64,000 bases of DNA, from NCBI RefSeq assembly GCF_022369515.1, contig NZ_CP059724.1, positions 3,100,001 through 3,164,000 of the forward strand. The letters run 5' to 3'. The position numbers and the translations under genes are program-made. The notes beneath the pieces were generated by a model. The model was not told the origin of the DNA and did not search any database. It worked only from the letters and a program-made list of their open reading frames with translations. Below are positions 1 through 7,971 of this stretch, in pieces. Each line of letters begins with the position of its first letter. The first letter of the stretch is position 1. The DNA comes from Paenibacillus sp. 19GGS1-52 (GTDB lineage: Bacteria > Bacillota > Bacilli > Paenibacillales > Paenibacillaceae).

Positions 1-587
1 AAGTACACCTGGATTCTGGCGATATAAAGAGTCTGACAGAGCAAGAGATCAGAGCGATCCTTCGTGCTGCCGAAGAACTGATCATGACAGGTGGGAGAAA
101 CATGCTGGCCTTAATACTGAAAGGCTCCAAAGACAAGCGGATCTTAGAGCATGAGCTTCAACGATCTCCAGTCTATGGCTATTATCAGGACTTGAAGTTG
201 GATGAGATTATGCACCGAATAGACTGGATGATCCGCCAAGGATATCTGAAAATTGAATATAGTGATAGATTGCCTATGATTGTATTTTCTGATATAGGGT
301 GGGCGATTGAACGTGAGACTTATGCGGAGGAATTGCTTCTCAAGCTTGACTCAGTACTGGACGGGCATGACTATAGATACGTTGAAACGCTAAAGGACCG
401 GAATCGTGGAATGATCCTTTTGCTGATTGAGAAGATCAAAGAAACAGGCAATGTTCGGTTTGTGCCGCTGCTTAGAGCCTGGCAAGCTATAGAATACAAG
501 AAGGTGCAGGCAGAAATCCAGAATGCAGTGAACTATTTGCTACAAGAAGGTCAGATTAAATATGTGCAAGATAAGGAAACAGACTAA
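1..587 (+). CDS. RQC-minor-1-like DNA-binding protein, 3' part
   Basis: The reading frame is open from base 3 to the stop at 585-587, so the gene begins before the window and an internal ATG at 84 should not be taken as its start. The visible C-terminal part resembles the RQC-minor-1 family of Bacillota, a winged-helix domain related to the RecQ C-terminal DNA-binding domain. The recognisable segment runs from GGRNMLALILKGSKD through CPVYGY-like SPVYGYYQDL to GYLKIEYSDRLPMIVFSDIG, followed by a charged helical tail. In family members this region follows a zinc-ribbon-like N-terminus that is not visible here. The exact biological role is not established. Family assignment rests on recall of the motif pattern. 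Confidence 0.6.
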   Translation, partial: VHLDSGDIKSLTEQEIRAILRAAEELIMTGGRNMLALILKGSKDKRILEHELQRSPVYGYYQDLKLDEIMHRIDWMIRQGYLKIEYSDRLPMIVFSDIGWAIERETYAEELLLKLDSVLDGHDYRYVETLKDRNRGMILLLIEKIKETGNVRFVPLLRAWQAIEYKKVQAEIQNAVNYLLQEGQIKYVQDKETD

Positions 588-602
588 AGGTTAAGCAGAG
601 GT

Positions 603-998
603 TCAAGCATTATTACCTTGAAAAGCCCCGGCTTGGCTGTGCTCGGCAAGCTGCACCTCGAAGCCGTCTGGGTCCAATACATAAAAAAACCGCATTTGTG
701 GGTTTGGCATGATTGGTCCACGCGCTAGCGGGATGCCTTGGCTAGTCAAATGCGCTATAGCCTCTTCCAGCGACTCTACTTCAAAACCAACGGAAACACC
801 GCATTCTGGTTTCAAGGTCGGGTCATTTCCTTGGATTAACTCGATCTTGGGCTGACCCGCAGCACCTAACATGACAATCTGTTTTCCTCTGCTCTCAAAT
901 CTACGTTCAATCGGAAGCCCAAGAATACTGTGATAAAAATGAAGAGACTTCTCCAAATCGCGCACCCTGAGTGTAATCCAGTTCAGGCTCAATTTCAT
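603..998 (-). CDS. VOC (glyoxalase/bleomycin resistance/dioxygenase) family protein
   Basis: This 131-residue protein has the size and two-module layout of a single vicinal-oxygen-chelate domain. It begins with the N-terminal WITLRVRDLEKSLHFYHSILGL strand-helix signature split over residues 7-28 and ends with FFYVLDPDGFEVQLAEH, where the late glutamate is a usual metal ligand. Members bind a divalent metal and act as lyases, isomerases, dioxygenases or drug-binding proteins; the substrate cannot be read from the sequence. The start is supported by AGAAGGAG nine or so bases upstream of the ATG. It is divergent from the pyruvate kinase gene, with about 100 bases between them. Confidence 0.85.
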   Translation of the reverse strand: MKLSLNWITLRVRDLEKSLHFYHSILGLPIERRFESRGKQIVMLGAAGQPKIELIQGNDPTLKPECGVSVGFEVESLEEAIAHLTSQGIPLARGPIMPNPQMRFFYVLDPDGFEVQLAEHSQAGAFQGNNA

Positions 999-1100
999 GA
1001 TTTAATATCTCCTTCTGCGTGATTGAAATGGCAACTATTGCTATCATGTATAGTTTAGTTACAATAAACGTACAATGCAAGGTAGGGGAGTTGAGTTCAC

Positions 1101-2165
1101 ATGAGTATTGATTTAGTCTGCACGATAGGTCCGGCAAGTTCTACACCTGCTGTGCTCAAGGAATTACTGCGCAGCGGGATGACAATCGCAAGGCTCAATA
1201 TGTCTCACGGAAGCCATGAGGAGCATAAACAGGTTATCGACATTTTGCAGGCAGCAGCGGCCGAATCGGGACAGTCCGTACAGATCTTGGGTGACTTGCA
1301 AGGCCCCAAAATTCGTCTGAAGAATGTGCAGGGAGATGCAGTTCGATTAGTAGAGGGCCAGACGTTTACTCTCGATCAGTCGGATGAGCCGGGTGACGAG
1401 GTACGAGCTGCGCTCGATAACCCGGGTGTGCTGGAAGATATTCAACTAGGAGCCGTAATCTTAATCAATGATGGGGAAGTCAAGCTTGAGGTGACGGATA
1501 AGCATCCGAATAGCCTCACTACAAGAGTTGTAGTAGGCGGAACTATTGGCAGCCATAAAGGCGTCAACCTTCCAGGAACGAGACTCCGCTTGCCTGCCAT
1601 TACTGAAAAAGACAAACTGGATCTACAGTTTCTGCTGGAGCATCATGTGGATTGGATCGCATGCTCGTTTATCCGTGAGGCGTCTCATCTGGAGGGAATT
1701 CGCGAGTATGTATCTACTCTTAGGAAATACAGTCAACCTAAACTCATGTCAAAGATCGAAACTGTTCAAGCTGTGCGTAACTTTACATCCATTATGGAGG
1801 CGTCAGATGGGATCATGATTGCGAGAGGGGATCTTGGCGTAGAGCTGCCATTCGAGCGAATCCCTTTCATCCAGAAAGCGATTCTGCGCGAATGCAGCCG
1901 AACGAAGACCTATGTGATCACGGCCACCCAAATGCTTCAATCCATGGTCGAACACCCTGTGCCAACACGCGCGGAGGTAATGGATATCGCTCAGGCGGTA
2001 CTCGACGGGACGGATGCCGTGATGCTGTCAGCAGAAAGCTCTGTTGGGAATTATCCGGTGCAAAGTACAAGAGTCATGGATACTATCGCACAATATGCCG
2101 AGAAGATGCGCGAGCACGGAGAGAGTGAGATATCGCTTGGGGAGCTATGTACGGAAGAACACTGA
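1101..2165 (+). CDS. pyk: Pyruvate kinase, short form without the C-terminal domain
   Basis: Pyruvate kinase converts phosphoenolpyruvate and ADP to pyruvate and ATP in the cytosol. The N-terminal VCTIGPASS, ARLNMSHGSHEEH, GDLQGPKIR, LMSKIET (active-site lysine and metal-binding glutamate), ARGDLGVELP and TATQMLQSM motifs are all present in order. The protein is only 354 residues and stops after the A/B barrel. The usual C-terminal allosteric domain (families of about 470 residues) and the extra PEP-utiliser domain of Bacillus enzymes (about 585) are both absent. The stop is followed by a good terminator, so this is probably a true short paralogue rather than an interrupted gene. A purine- and G-rich site (GGTAGGGGAG) precedes the ATG. 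Confidence 0.9.
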   Translation: MSIDLVCTIGPASSTPAVLKELLRSGMTIARLNMSHGSHEEHKQVIDILQAAAAESGQSVQILGDLQGPKIRLKNVQGDAVRLVEGQTFTLDQSDEPGDEVRAALDNPGVLEDIQLGAVILINDGEVKLEVTDKHPNSLTTRVVVGGTIGSHKGVNLPGTRLRLPAITEKDKLDLQFLLEHHVDWIACSFIREASHLEGIREYVSTLRKYSQPKLMSKIETVQAVRNFTSIMEASDGIMIARGDLGVELPFERIPFIQKAILRECSRTKTYVITATQMLQSMVEHPVPTRAEVMDIAQAVLDGTDAVMLSAESSVGNYPVQSTRVMDTIAQYAEKMREHGESEISLGELCTEEH

Positions 2166-2187
2166 CTGAATATATACACACAGAAAT

Positions 2188-2226
2188 AGACCGCTTCCGT
2201 TGGATTAGGAGGCGGTCTTTTTTTTC
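2188..2226 (+). terminator. Rho-independent terminator after pyruvate kinase
   Basis: An 11-bp stem (AGACCGCTTCC / GGAGGCGGTCT, one G-U pair) with a 9-base loop is followed by a run of eight or nine T. It lies just past the pyruvate kinase stop. Confidence 0.85.
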
Positions 2227-2251
2227 GAAGCAATCAACTGTACAAGAACAG

Positions 2252-3019
2252 CTATCTAGTCTCCAAATAAGCTATTCCGAGCGCCCCGGTCACGGGGTTT
2301 CGGTAAGTCTCACAGGCTACATCAAATACTTCCCTGATCAATTCCTTCGTCAGAATATCCTCTGGCGTGCCACTGGCTGCGACTTGACCTTCCTTCATCA
2401 CATACAGGTAGTCGCAATATTGTGCTGCCAGCGTAAGATCATGAAGTGCAGCAAGAATGCCGATGTCCAGCCTTTTTACGATATTCAAAATTTGCAGCTG
2501 ATATTTAATGTCCAGATGGTTGGTCGGCTCATCCAGAATCATAAATTCCGGCTGCTGGGCCAGCACACGGGCCAGGATGACACGTTGTTTCTCACCACCG
2601 GACAAAGAATTATACCTGCGGCCCGCATAGGTTTCCAGATTCACCTTGTGCAGAGCGGCTGTGACGATGTTATAGTCCTCTTGATTGTCGGATTCCAGCA
2701 TCCCTTTATGCGGAGTTCGGCCCATCGCGACCATTTCGCGCACTGTGAAGTCAAAGCTCAGTTCGTTGAACTGGCCGACTACGCCGAGCTTTTGCGCCAC
2801 TTTTCGGGGGCTTGATTGGATAACGTCCAACTCAGATAAATAAACATCGCCTTGGCGCGGTTTGATGACTTTATAAATACTTTTAAGCAGTGTGGACTTT
2901 CCGCAGCCGTTTGGCCCGATCAGGCCTACGAATTGCTTGTTGTTAACCTTCAGGGACACATCCCTTACAATATTCGCCTCGGAAAAAGATACACATAAAT
3001 GTTCAACGTTTAGATTCAT
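2252..3019 (-). CDS. Iron-siderophore/haem/cobalamin-type ABC transporter ATP-binding protein
   Basis: This 255-residue ATPase energises the neighbouring permease. It has Walker A (GPNGCGKSTLL), the ABC signature (LSGGEKQRVILARVLAQ), Walker B (FMILDEPTNHLD) and the switch histidine (AALHDLTLAAQYCD), all in the pattern of the FecE/FhuC/BtuD group. Its ATG overlaps the stop of the permease gene in TAATG, which indicates translational coupling. The locus is preceded by Fur-like boxes, which favours iron (siderophore or haem) over cobalamin as substrate. The exact ligand is not determined. Confidence 0.9.
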   Translation of the reverse strand: MNLNVEHLCVSFSEANIVRDVSLKVNNKQFVGLIGPNGCGKSTLLKSIYKVIKPRQGDVYLSELDVIQSSPRKVAQKLGVVGQFNELSFDFTVREMVAMGRTPHKGMLESDNQEDYNIVTAALHKVNLETYAGRRYNSLSGGEKQRVILARVLAQQPEFMILDEPTNHLDIKYQLQILNIVKRLDIGILAALHDLTLAAQYCDYLYVMKEGQVAASGTPEDILTKELIREVFDVACETYRNPVTGALGIAYLETR

Positions 3020-4140
3020 TAGGATTGGCCTCCAAACGCATAGCCTTTTTTGATCAGCATGTACATGAACATCGGGGCGCCAATAAGAGCGGTAATGATT
3101 CCAATCGGAAGTTCCACATTCGGTACAATGGTTCGAGCGATCACATCTGTCCAGATTAAGAAGATGGCACCGAACAGAACGGATGCCGGCAGTAGTCTCC
3201 TGTGATCGGAGCCGAGAAGCCCTCTAACCAAATGGGGGATGATCAAGCCCACGAATCCAATCATGCCACAGCTCGCCACCATCACCCCTGTAATCAGCGC
3301 GGTAATAATCATGTAGGCTCTGCGGTAAGCTCCCAGATGAATTCCCAAGGTGACCGCGGTCTCATCCCCGAGCAGCATGGCGTTCAATACGCGGAATTGC
3401 AGCAGGAAAAAGAAAATAGCCAGCGCGACGGATATGGAGATCAGCGGCAGCTTGTCCCAGCTCGAAGCAGCCAGACTGCCCATCGTCCAGAAGGTTACGG
3501 TCTTGATGCCTTCCGCATTATTGGCAAAATAAACAATGAAATTGGCGAAGGCTGTACATAAAGCATTAATGACCATACCAGCCAGTACTAACTTAACCGA
3601 AGTCATTTTACTGCCCGCGCTTGCCAGTAGCAGTACAAGCAGTGAAGCGCCAACCGCACCAGCAAAAGCCCAGAAGGCCAGCCCCGTTTGACCCAATAGG
3701 CCCATGGAGCCAAAGCCGATTAAGATGGCAAATGTTGCGCCGAGAGAAGCGCCGGACGAGATGCCGAGTATGTAAGGATCTGCCAAAGGATTCTGGACGG
3801 CGGCTTGCATGATGGTTCCGCATAACGTCAGGCCGGCACCGATGAACATAGCCATTAGGACGCGGGGTAATCGGATCTTCCAGATGATGTCGACAAATGA
3901 ACCGGAGGACAGGTCATGGATGTCTCCGATTTGGATACCTGTGATGTGGTAGAGCAGAATCCGATAGGATTGCGAGAAGGGGATTTCTACCTGTCCAAAA
4001 GAAACAGCAGCGCCAACCGATAATACAGCAATAATCAGCAGGACTGCAATTACGGCCATAAATCCGGAACGGGAATGAATCATGGATTGCTTAGGTTGTG
4101 GTTCTGATGGTATTAATAGATCAGTTTGCATGCTATTCAA
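3019..4140 (-). CDS. FecCD-family iron ABC transporter permease
   Basis: The protein is about 373 residues with a hydrophilic N-terminus, one early membrane segment (around 28-50) and some nine more. It carries FecCD/BtuC hallmarks such as RLPRVLMAMFIGAGLTLCG, the coupling-helix region around GMIGFVGLIIPHLVRGLLG, and PAEL-like ELPIGIITALIGAPMF near the end. It forms the inner-membrane channel with the ATPase encoded immediately downstream. The start is uncertain: a TTG at 4140 lies 4 bases after AAGGAG, and an in-frame ATG at 4131 lies 13 bases after it. Transcription probably starts at the Fur-controlled divergent promoter region. Confidence 0.9.
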   Translation of the reverse strand: MNSMQTDLLIPSEPQPKQSMIHSRSGFMAVIAVLLIIAVLSVGAAVSFGQVEIPFSQSYRILLYHITGIQIGDIHDLSSGSFVDIIWKIRLPRVLMAMFIGAGLTLCGTIMQAAVQNPLADPYILGISSGASLGATFAILIGFGSMGLLGQTGLAFWAFAGAVGASLLVLLLASAGSKMTSVKLVLAGMVINALCTAFANFIVYFANNAEGIKTVTFWTMGSLAASSWDKLPLISISVALAIFFFLLQFRVLNAMLLGDETAVTLGIHLGAYRRAYMIITALITGVMVASCGMIGFVGLIIPHLVRGLLGSDHRRLLPASVLFGAIFLIWTDVIARTIVPNVELPIGIITALIGAPMFMYMLIKKGYAFGGQS

Positions 4141-4180
4141 TACGCTCCTTAATGTGTTTAATTTTAACTATATTTTATAA

Positions 4181-4211
4181 TGAGAATGATTGTCAATGAT
4201 AAACATTCTCA
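4181..4211. promoter_or_regulatory. Two Fur-like boxes between divergent iron-transport genes
   Basis: TGAGAATGATTGTCA (4181-4195) matches the Bacillota 7-1-7 Fur box TGATAATnATTATCA with two mismatches. TGATAAACATTCTCA (4197-4211) follows one base later with two mismatches. They lie in the 150-bp interval between the permease (leftward) and the binding protein (rightward), where they could repress both when iron is sufficient. Confidence 0.75.
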
Positions 4212-4289
4212 TTGACAGACTATCCAACCTTCTATATTCTTACGAGTGTAATCCAGTGAGCAAACTTACATAACGAAAAGGGGATTGGA

Positions 4290-5366
4290 ATGATGAAGAA
4301 TGTATTCAGAAAATATGTGCCGCTGACAGCGGTTTTGTTAATGGCAGTTATGATAGCAGCCTGTTCGTCGAACACGCAGAATCAGAATGAAGCTGCAAAC
4401 TCGGCTGCCGCAACGGACAGTAACAGTAATAATACACAAGCAGAAGAAGTTGCACCAAGCAGCAAGACGATATATCCACTCACGGTTGAGAACTTTACGA
4501 ACAACGGAGAAGGAATTGAATGGAAGGCCAAATCGCAAACGTTTGACAAGGCGCCTGAAAAAGTAGTGGCCAATACCCAGGGAGCTGCCGAGCTGCTGAT
4601 CAAGCTGGGACTGACCGACAAAATGGTGGGGGTTGCCGCACTCTACGGTGTGGGAGATCCAGCAGTGCATGAGGAATTCAAGAAGATTCCGGTAATCTCC
4701 AAGGAGTATGCCAGTAAAGAGCTGGTTGTTGGTGCAAGTCCTGATCTGGTACTGGGACGCAGTGATCTGTTTGCGGATGCGGATTGGGGTGTCGGGACTG
4801 TAGAAGGGTTAAATGAACTGGGTATTAAGACATTCGTTCAGAATACCAGCGTTAAGGGATCCACACTCGAAAGCCTATATAAAGATATAGAACAGCTCGG
4901 ACAAATCTTTGATGTGCAGGATAAGGCAACCGCCTATACCGAGGAATTGAAGAAACGTGCACAAACGCTTAAGGACGCCACGGCAGCCAGTGGAGAGAAG
5001 ACCTTTGCGTATGTTTCGGATGGTGGAGAGGGGGCAATCGCGATTTACAGCGGGAATACTGACACTTTTGCGGGCGGAGTGCTTGGTCTGCTTGGGCTCA
5101 AAAATAGCTTCAGCACGGTTACAGGTGACATCAGCAAGGAGCAGCTCATCGCAACCAACCCAGATATTCTATTGCTCTCATCGTATACCGGAGGACCTGA
5201 TTCGGCGGTAACACTGGGGGCTTTCTACGCAGATGCTTCACTTCAAAGTCTGAATGCGATCAAGAACAAAGCGATTCACGTGATTGATTTCAACCAGTTC
5301 TGGGGGTACAGCTACTCTATATTTGATGGAGCGGACAAGCTGGCATCCGAACTGCTTGCTAAATAA
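4290..5366 (+). CDS. Iron-siderophore-type ABC transporter substrate-binding lipoprotein
   Basis: The N-terminus has a lysine/arginine start, a hydrophobic stretch and a lipobox (MIAACSS), so the mature protein would be lipid-anchored on the outer face of the membrane. A Ser/Asn/Gln-rich linker follows to about residue 60. The rest has the helical-backbone PBP fold (PF01497 type): APEKVVANTQGAAELLIKLG, then SPDLVLGRSDLF, then TNPDILLLSSYTG. It delivers a ferric chelate to the permease/ATPase encoded divergently. Its own promoter shares the Fur-like region. The ATG at 4290 follows AAAAGGGGATTGGA. The ligand class is an inference from the Fur boxes. Confidence 0.88.
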   Translation: MMKNVFRKYVPLTAVLLMAVMIAACSSNTQNQNEAANSAAATDSNSNNTQAEEVAPSSKTIYPLTVENFTNNGEGIEWKAKSQTFDKAPEKVVANTQGAAELLIKLGLTDKMVGVAALYGVGDPAVHEEFKKIPVISKEYASKELVVGASPDLVLGRSDLFADADWGVGTVEGLNELGIKTFVQNTSVKGSTLESLYKDIEQLGQIFDVQDKATAYTEELKKRAQTLKDATAASGEKTFAYVSDGGEGAIAIYSGNTDTFAGGVLGLLGLKNSFSTVTGDISKEQLIATNPDILLLSSYTGGPDSAVTLGAFYADASLQSLNAIKNKAIHVIDFNQFWGYSYSIFDGADKLASELLAK

Positions 5367-5399
5367 TAAGTTGAGCAGATAAAAATGGTTATCAGAAAC

Positions 5400-5446
5400 A
5401 GCAGATGGATGGTCACTTAGGTGATCATTTAATCTGCTTTTTTATT
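5400..5446 (+). terminator. Terminator after the substrate-binding protein gene
   Basis: AGCAGAT at 5400 pairs with ATCTGCT before TTTTTT. An inner imperfect pairing (TGGTCAC / GTGATCA) lengthens the hairpin. Confidence 0.65.
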
Positions 5447-5459
5447 GATTAGGCAAGTT

Positions 5460-5600
5460 GGAATCCAAGGTCGTCGGGTTACTTTTTCATTGTATAGATC
5501 TCAGCACCACTCCCAAGCTTTTCTCAGCATGTCATACAAACCCCAGGCATTCTGTACCTTTTTGCCAACTTCATGGATTTCTCCGGATTACAGATCATAT
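5460..5600 (-). pseudogene. Remnant of a formylglycine-generating-enzyme (SUMF1/FGE) domain
   Basis: Reading the minus strand gives EIHEVGKKVQNAWGLYDM followed by LRKAWEWC, a stop, then DLYNEKV. This closely follows the conserved FGE-sulfatase domain core, usually PVGxKxPNAWGLYDMxGNVWEWCxDWY. The frame is broken by a TAG/TGA-type stop just after the WEWC motif and by another upstream. No start or full domain remains, so only a fragment of the C-terminal half is present. It lies in an otherwise gene-free interval of about 390 bases. Confidence 0.7.
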
Positions 5601-5840
5601 CTTCGGCATCATTACTTATAGAATCCTGATCGATCTGACAGCAGATTGCACATTATAATTGGCTTCAATCAAGGAAATCTTCACAATCGGTTTTTGATTT
5701 CCGACGATCCGCTGAATGAATCGGAACCGTGCTTTAGTGGTTTAGTTGCTCGAGTGTATGTAGTACTCTATAATGGAAGGGTTTACGGGTGTGGGAAATA
5801 CAGTAAGATTAATCTATTGAACGAAAGCTGGTGATCGGGT

Positions 5841-6395
5841 ATGGAGGATAAATATTGTGCATTCCTGCGTGGGATTAATGTAAACGGAATAAATATTAAA
5901 ATGGATGCCTTGAAAGAGGCATTTATCAAGATGGGTTTTCGAGACGCTAAAACAATACTTGCCACAGGCAATGTGATTTTTACTATAGCTGAAGGGATTA
6001 ATGGAGGGCAGGATTCTAAGTCTTATATTGAAGAGGAACTGAGTAAGTATTTTTCTTATGACGCCCATGTGATTATCCGCAGCAGTAGAGAAATTCAGGA
6101 GATCGTTGTTGCCGCACAAACCATGGATGTTGCCGAAGAATGCCACAATTACCTCTTGCTGTGTGATGATAGAGAAATGATTTTGGATTTAAAACAGCTT
6201 TTTGATTCCATGCCCCAAACGCCACTGGAGCAACTAATGGTACTAGAATGCGGAGTTTTTTGGACGGTTCTCAAAGGGTCCACGCTCAGTTCTGATTTTG
6301 GTTCGAAAGTATTGGGGAACAAAAAATATAAAAGCAGATTGACTTCAAGAAATATCAACACCATTCAGAAAATTCATAAACTCATGGTGGATTAG
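5841..6395 (+). CDS. DUF1697 domain-containing protein
   Basis: The 184-residue protein opens with YCAFLRGINVNGINIKMDALK and continues with GFRDAKTILATGNVIF, the hallmark of the DUF1697 family, which is usually one small alpha/beta domain of 170-185 residues. The C-terminal SRNINTIQKIHKLM is also typical (TARNWNTVxKLxxL). No enzymatic or binding role is established for this family. No membrane segment or signal peptide is visible. The gene stands alone, and its start follows a weak GGTGATCGGGT site. Confidence 0.85.
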   Translation: MEDKYCAFLRGINVNGINIKMDALKEAFIKMGFRDAKTILATGNVIFTIAEGINGGQDSKSYIEEELSKYFSYDAHVIIRSSREIQEIVVAAQTMDVAEECHNYLLLCDDREMILDLKQLFDSMPQTPLEQLMVLECGVFWTVLKGSTLSSDFGSKVLGNKKYKSRLTSRNINTIQKIHKLMVD

Positions 6396-6496
6396 TACAG
6401 GAGAATTGCATTCGCAACCTGTGGTTGACAGTCTGTCAGCTCGACTTGGTAGTCATAAATAATACACTATTATAAGATGAATCTGAGGTGATGTTG

Positions 6497-7282
6497 ATGG
6501 ACTTTGCGGATAAATTGCAGAGCTACAGGAAACAAAGGGGCATGTCTCAAGAAAATTTGGCAGAGGTTATGGGCGTATCACGGCAAGCCGTATCAAAGTG
6601 GGAATCGGGACAATCCTATCCTGAAATGGAGAAGATGATTGGGTTAAGTGAGCTATTTCAAGTAAGCGTAGACCATCTAGTTAAGGACGTTCCCAACAAT
6701 ATCGGAATAGCTGAACCTACAGTAAGTCCTCACATTGTAGATCTGAACTCCCTGTTTCGTTATGAATACACAAGCAAAGGAACCTTGTTCGGTGTTCCGT
6801 TGATTCATGTTAATATCGGACGTGGCTTTTACGTAGCCAGAGGGATTCTGGCCATTGGCAATGTTGCCATTGGTGCCTTGTCAATCGGAGTCGTTGCCTT
6901 GGGCGGCCTATGTATTGGAGCGCTAGCCTTGGGCTTCATTAGCTTGGCCGGGCTGGCGCTGGGTTTGCTGTTGGCGGTTGGGGGCCTGGCGGCTGGTACT
7001 TTTGCCATTGGCGGGCTGGCCTTGGGAATTGTCACGGTTGGTGGTTTGTCAGTTGGCATGTACGCGTTGGGTGGATGCGCCATTGCTTCACGTATCGCCA
7101 TTGGTGGGTATGCAAGTGGACACATCGCAATTGGTGAAACTGCAAAGGGAGCTTATACTCTCATAACTCAAACCGATAATTTCAGCAGCATTCAGGCTGA
7201 ACAGGTCAGACAATTAATTAACCAAGAGTATCCACACTTGTGGAAGCCTTTTGTAGAACGGATAATCTCGATTTTCAATTAA
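6497..7282 (+). CDS. XRE-family regulator with C-terminal glycine-rich hydrophobic pentad repeats
   Basis: Residues 1-65 form a canonical XRE/Cro helix-turn-helix (LQSYRKQRGMSQENLAEVMG then SRQAVSKWESGQSYPEM). After a short linker, roughly residues 115-225 consist almost entirely of a period-5 pattern [A/S/C]-[I/L/V]-G-x-x, for example AIGNVAIGALSIGVVALGGL, about twenty units long. A polar tail with ISI follows. The stretch is hydrophobic enough to enter a membrane or could form a compact right-handed helix like pentapeptide proteins. The ATG at 6497 is preferred because GAGGTGA sits 5 bases before it; a GTG at 6488 and an ATG at 6491 overlap that site. The target genes are unknown. Confidence 0.85.
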   Translation: MDFADKLQSYRKQRGMSQENLAEVMGVSRQAVSKWESGQSYPEMEKMIGLSELFQVSVDHLVKDVPNNIGIAEPTVSPHIVDLNSLFRYEYTSKGTLFGVPLIHVNIGRGFYVARGILAIGNVAIGALSIGVVALGGLCIGALALGFISLAGLALGLLLAVGGLAAGTFAIGGLALGIVTVGGLSVGMYALGGCAIASRIAIGGYASGHIAIGETAKGAYTLITQTDNFSSIQAEQVRQLINQEYPHLWKPFVERIISIFN

Positions 7283-7313
7283 TAGTGAGTTGTTACTGTA
7301 AGATGGTGTGAGT

Positions 7314-7330
7314 GGGGGCTAATCGCCCCC
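7314..7330 (+). terminator. Possible weak terminator after the XRE gene
   Basis: GGGGGC pairs with GCCCCC across a 5-base loop soon after the stop, but no T-run follows. This could be a weak terminator or simple hairpin. Confidence 0.4.
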
Positions 7331-7471
7331 GATTACTCCTACAGAAACTAAGTATCCAGCGCCTGAGCTTAAGCTTTGATATACTAAAACGTATTGCTTA
7401 CATACGCTAAGCATGTTTATGATTCTTTTGCTACTGAACCACTTTTACGCATTGGCAATAATAGGGCGGGA

Positions 7472-7905
7472 ATGAAGGTATCCTGGAGAATGCTATCTTA
7501 CAGGCCGCTGGGGATGAACTTAATGAGGTTGGTCATGGTCATCTGACCATGGAGGGAATCGCCGTGCGGGCAAAGACAAATAAAACAGCGGTATATCGTC
7601 GTTGGCCAAATAAGTCTAAGATTGTTGTTGCGTCCATTGGGTGCTGAAACTATATACGGTCTCATGGTCGAATATCATGCGAATGATTTATTTTCTTTAT
7701 TGCCGAAATTAATGCAATCGAGATCTGAAGACAAGTTGGCTACGGCAATGATAGCGATTTTGAAAAATGCAGAGAAGCGTGGAGAGGTAAGTCACTTCCC
7801 TCTGATTTACTGATGTATAAATTACTCACGACCCATGAGCCGATATCTGATCAGACTGTTATAGGGATTGTTGATGACATTTTTTTACCTCTTGTCCTTA
7901 TGTAA
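7472..7905 (+). pseudogene. Decayed TetR-family regulator, paralogue of the gene at 14230
   Basis: The frame from about 7472 reads GILENAILQAAGDELNEVG, LTMEGIAVRAKTNKTAVYRRWPNKSKIVVAS, then hits a stop. A second frame continues with AETIYGLMVEYHANDLFSLL and ILKNAEKRGEV. A third frame finishes with HEPISDQTVIGIVDDIFLPLVLM and a stop at 7905. These three pieces align in order with the intact TetR protein at 14230-14823 (LTMEGVADRAETSKTVIYRRWPN, ILKRAAERGEVQ, EPVSENTLIEIVDEIFLPLISM). The start codon is lost and part of the middle is deleted, so at least two frameshifts separate it from a working gene. Confidence 0.85.
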
Positions 7906-7971
7906 CTTATTATCTAAAATAGCTTATATCACCTTATGTGCTGGGTGGTATGATAGTAAACGGAGGGATTT

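Noticed and set aside
907..1137. Minus-strand open frame overlapping the VOC and pyruvate kinase genes
   Set aside because: It shares most of its length with the VOC gene in another frame, has no ribosome binding site and no recognisable motif.
5458..5834. Two short plus-strand frames after the iron-binding protein gene
   Set aside because: They run opposite to the FGE remnant, show no family motif and lack ribosome binding sites.
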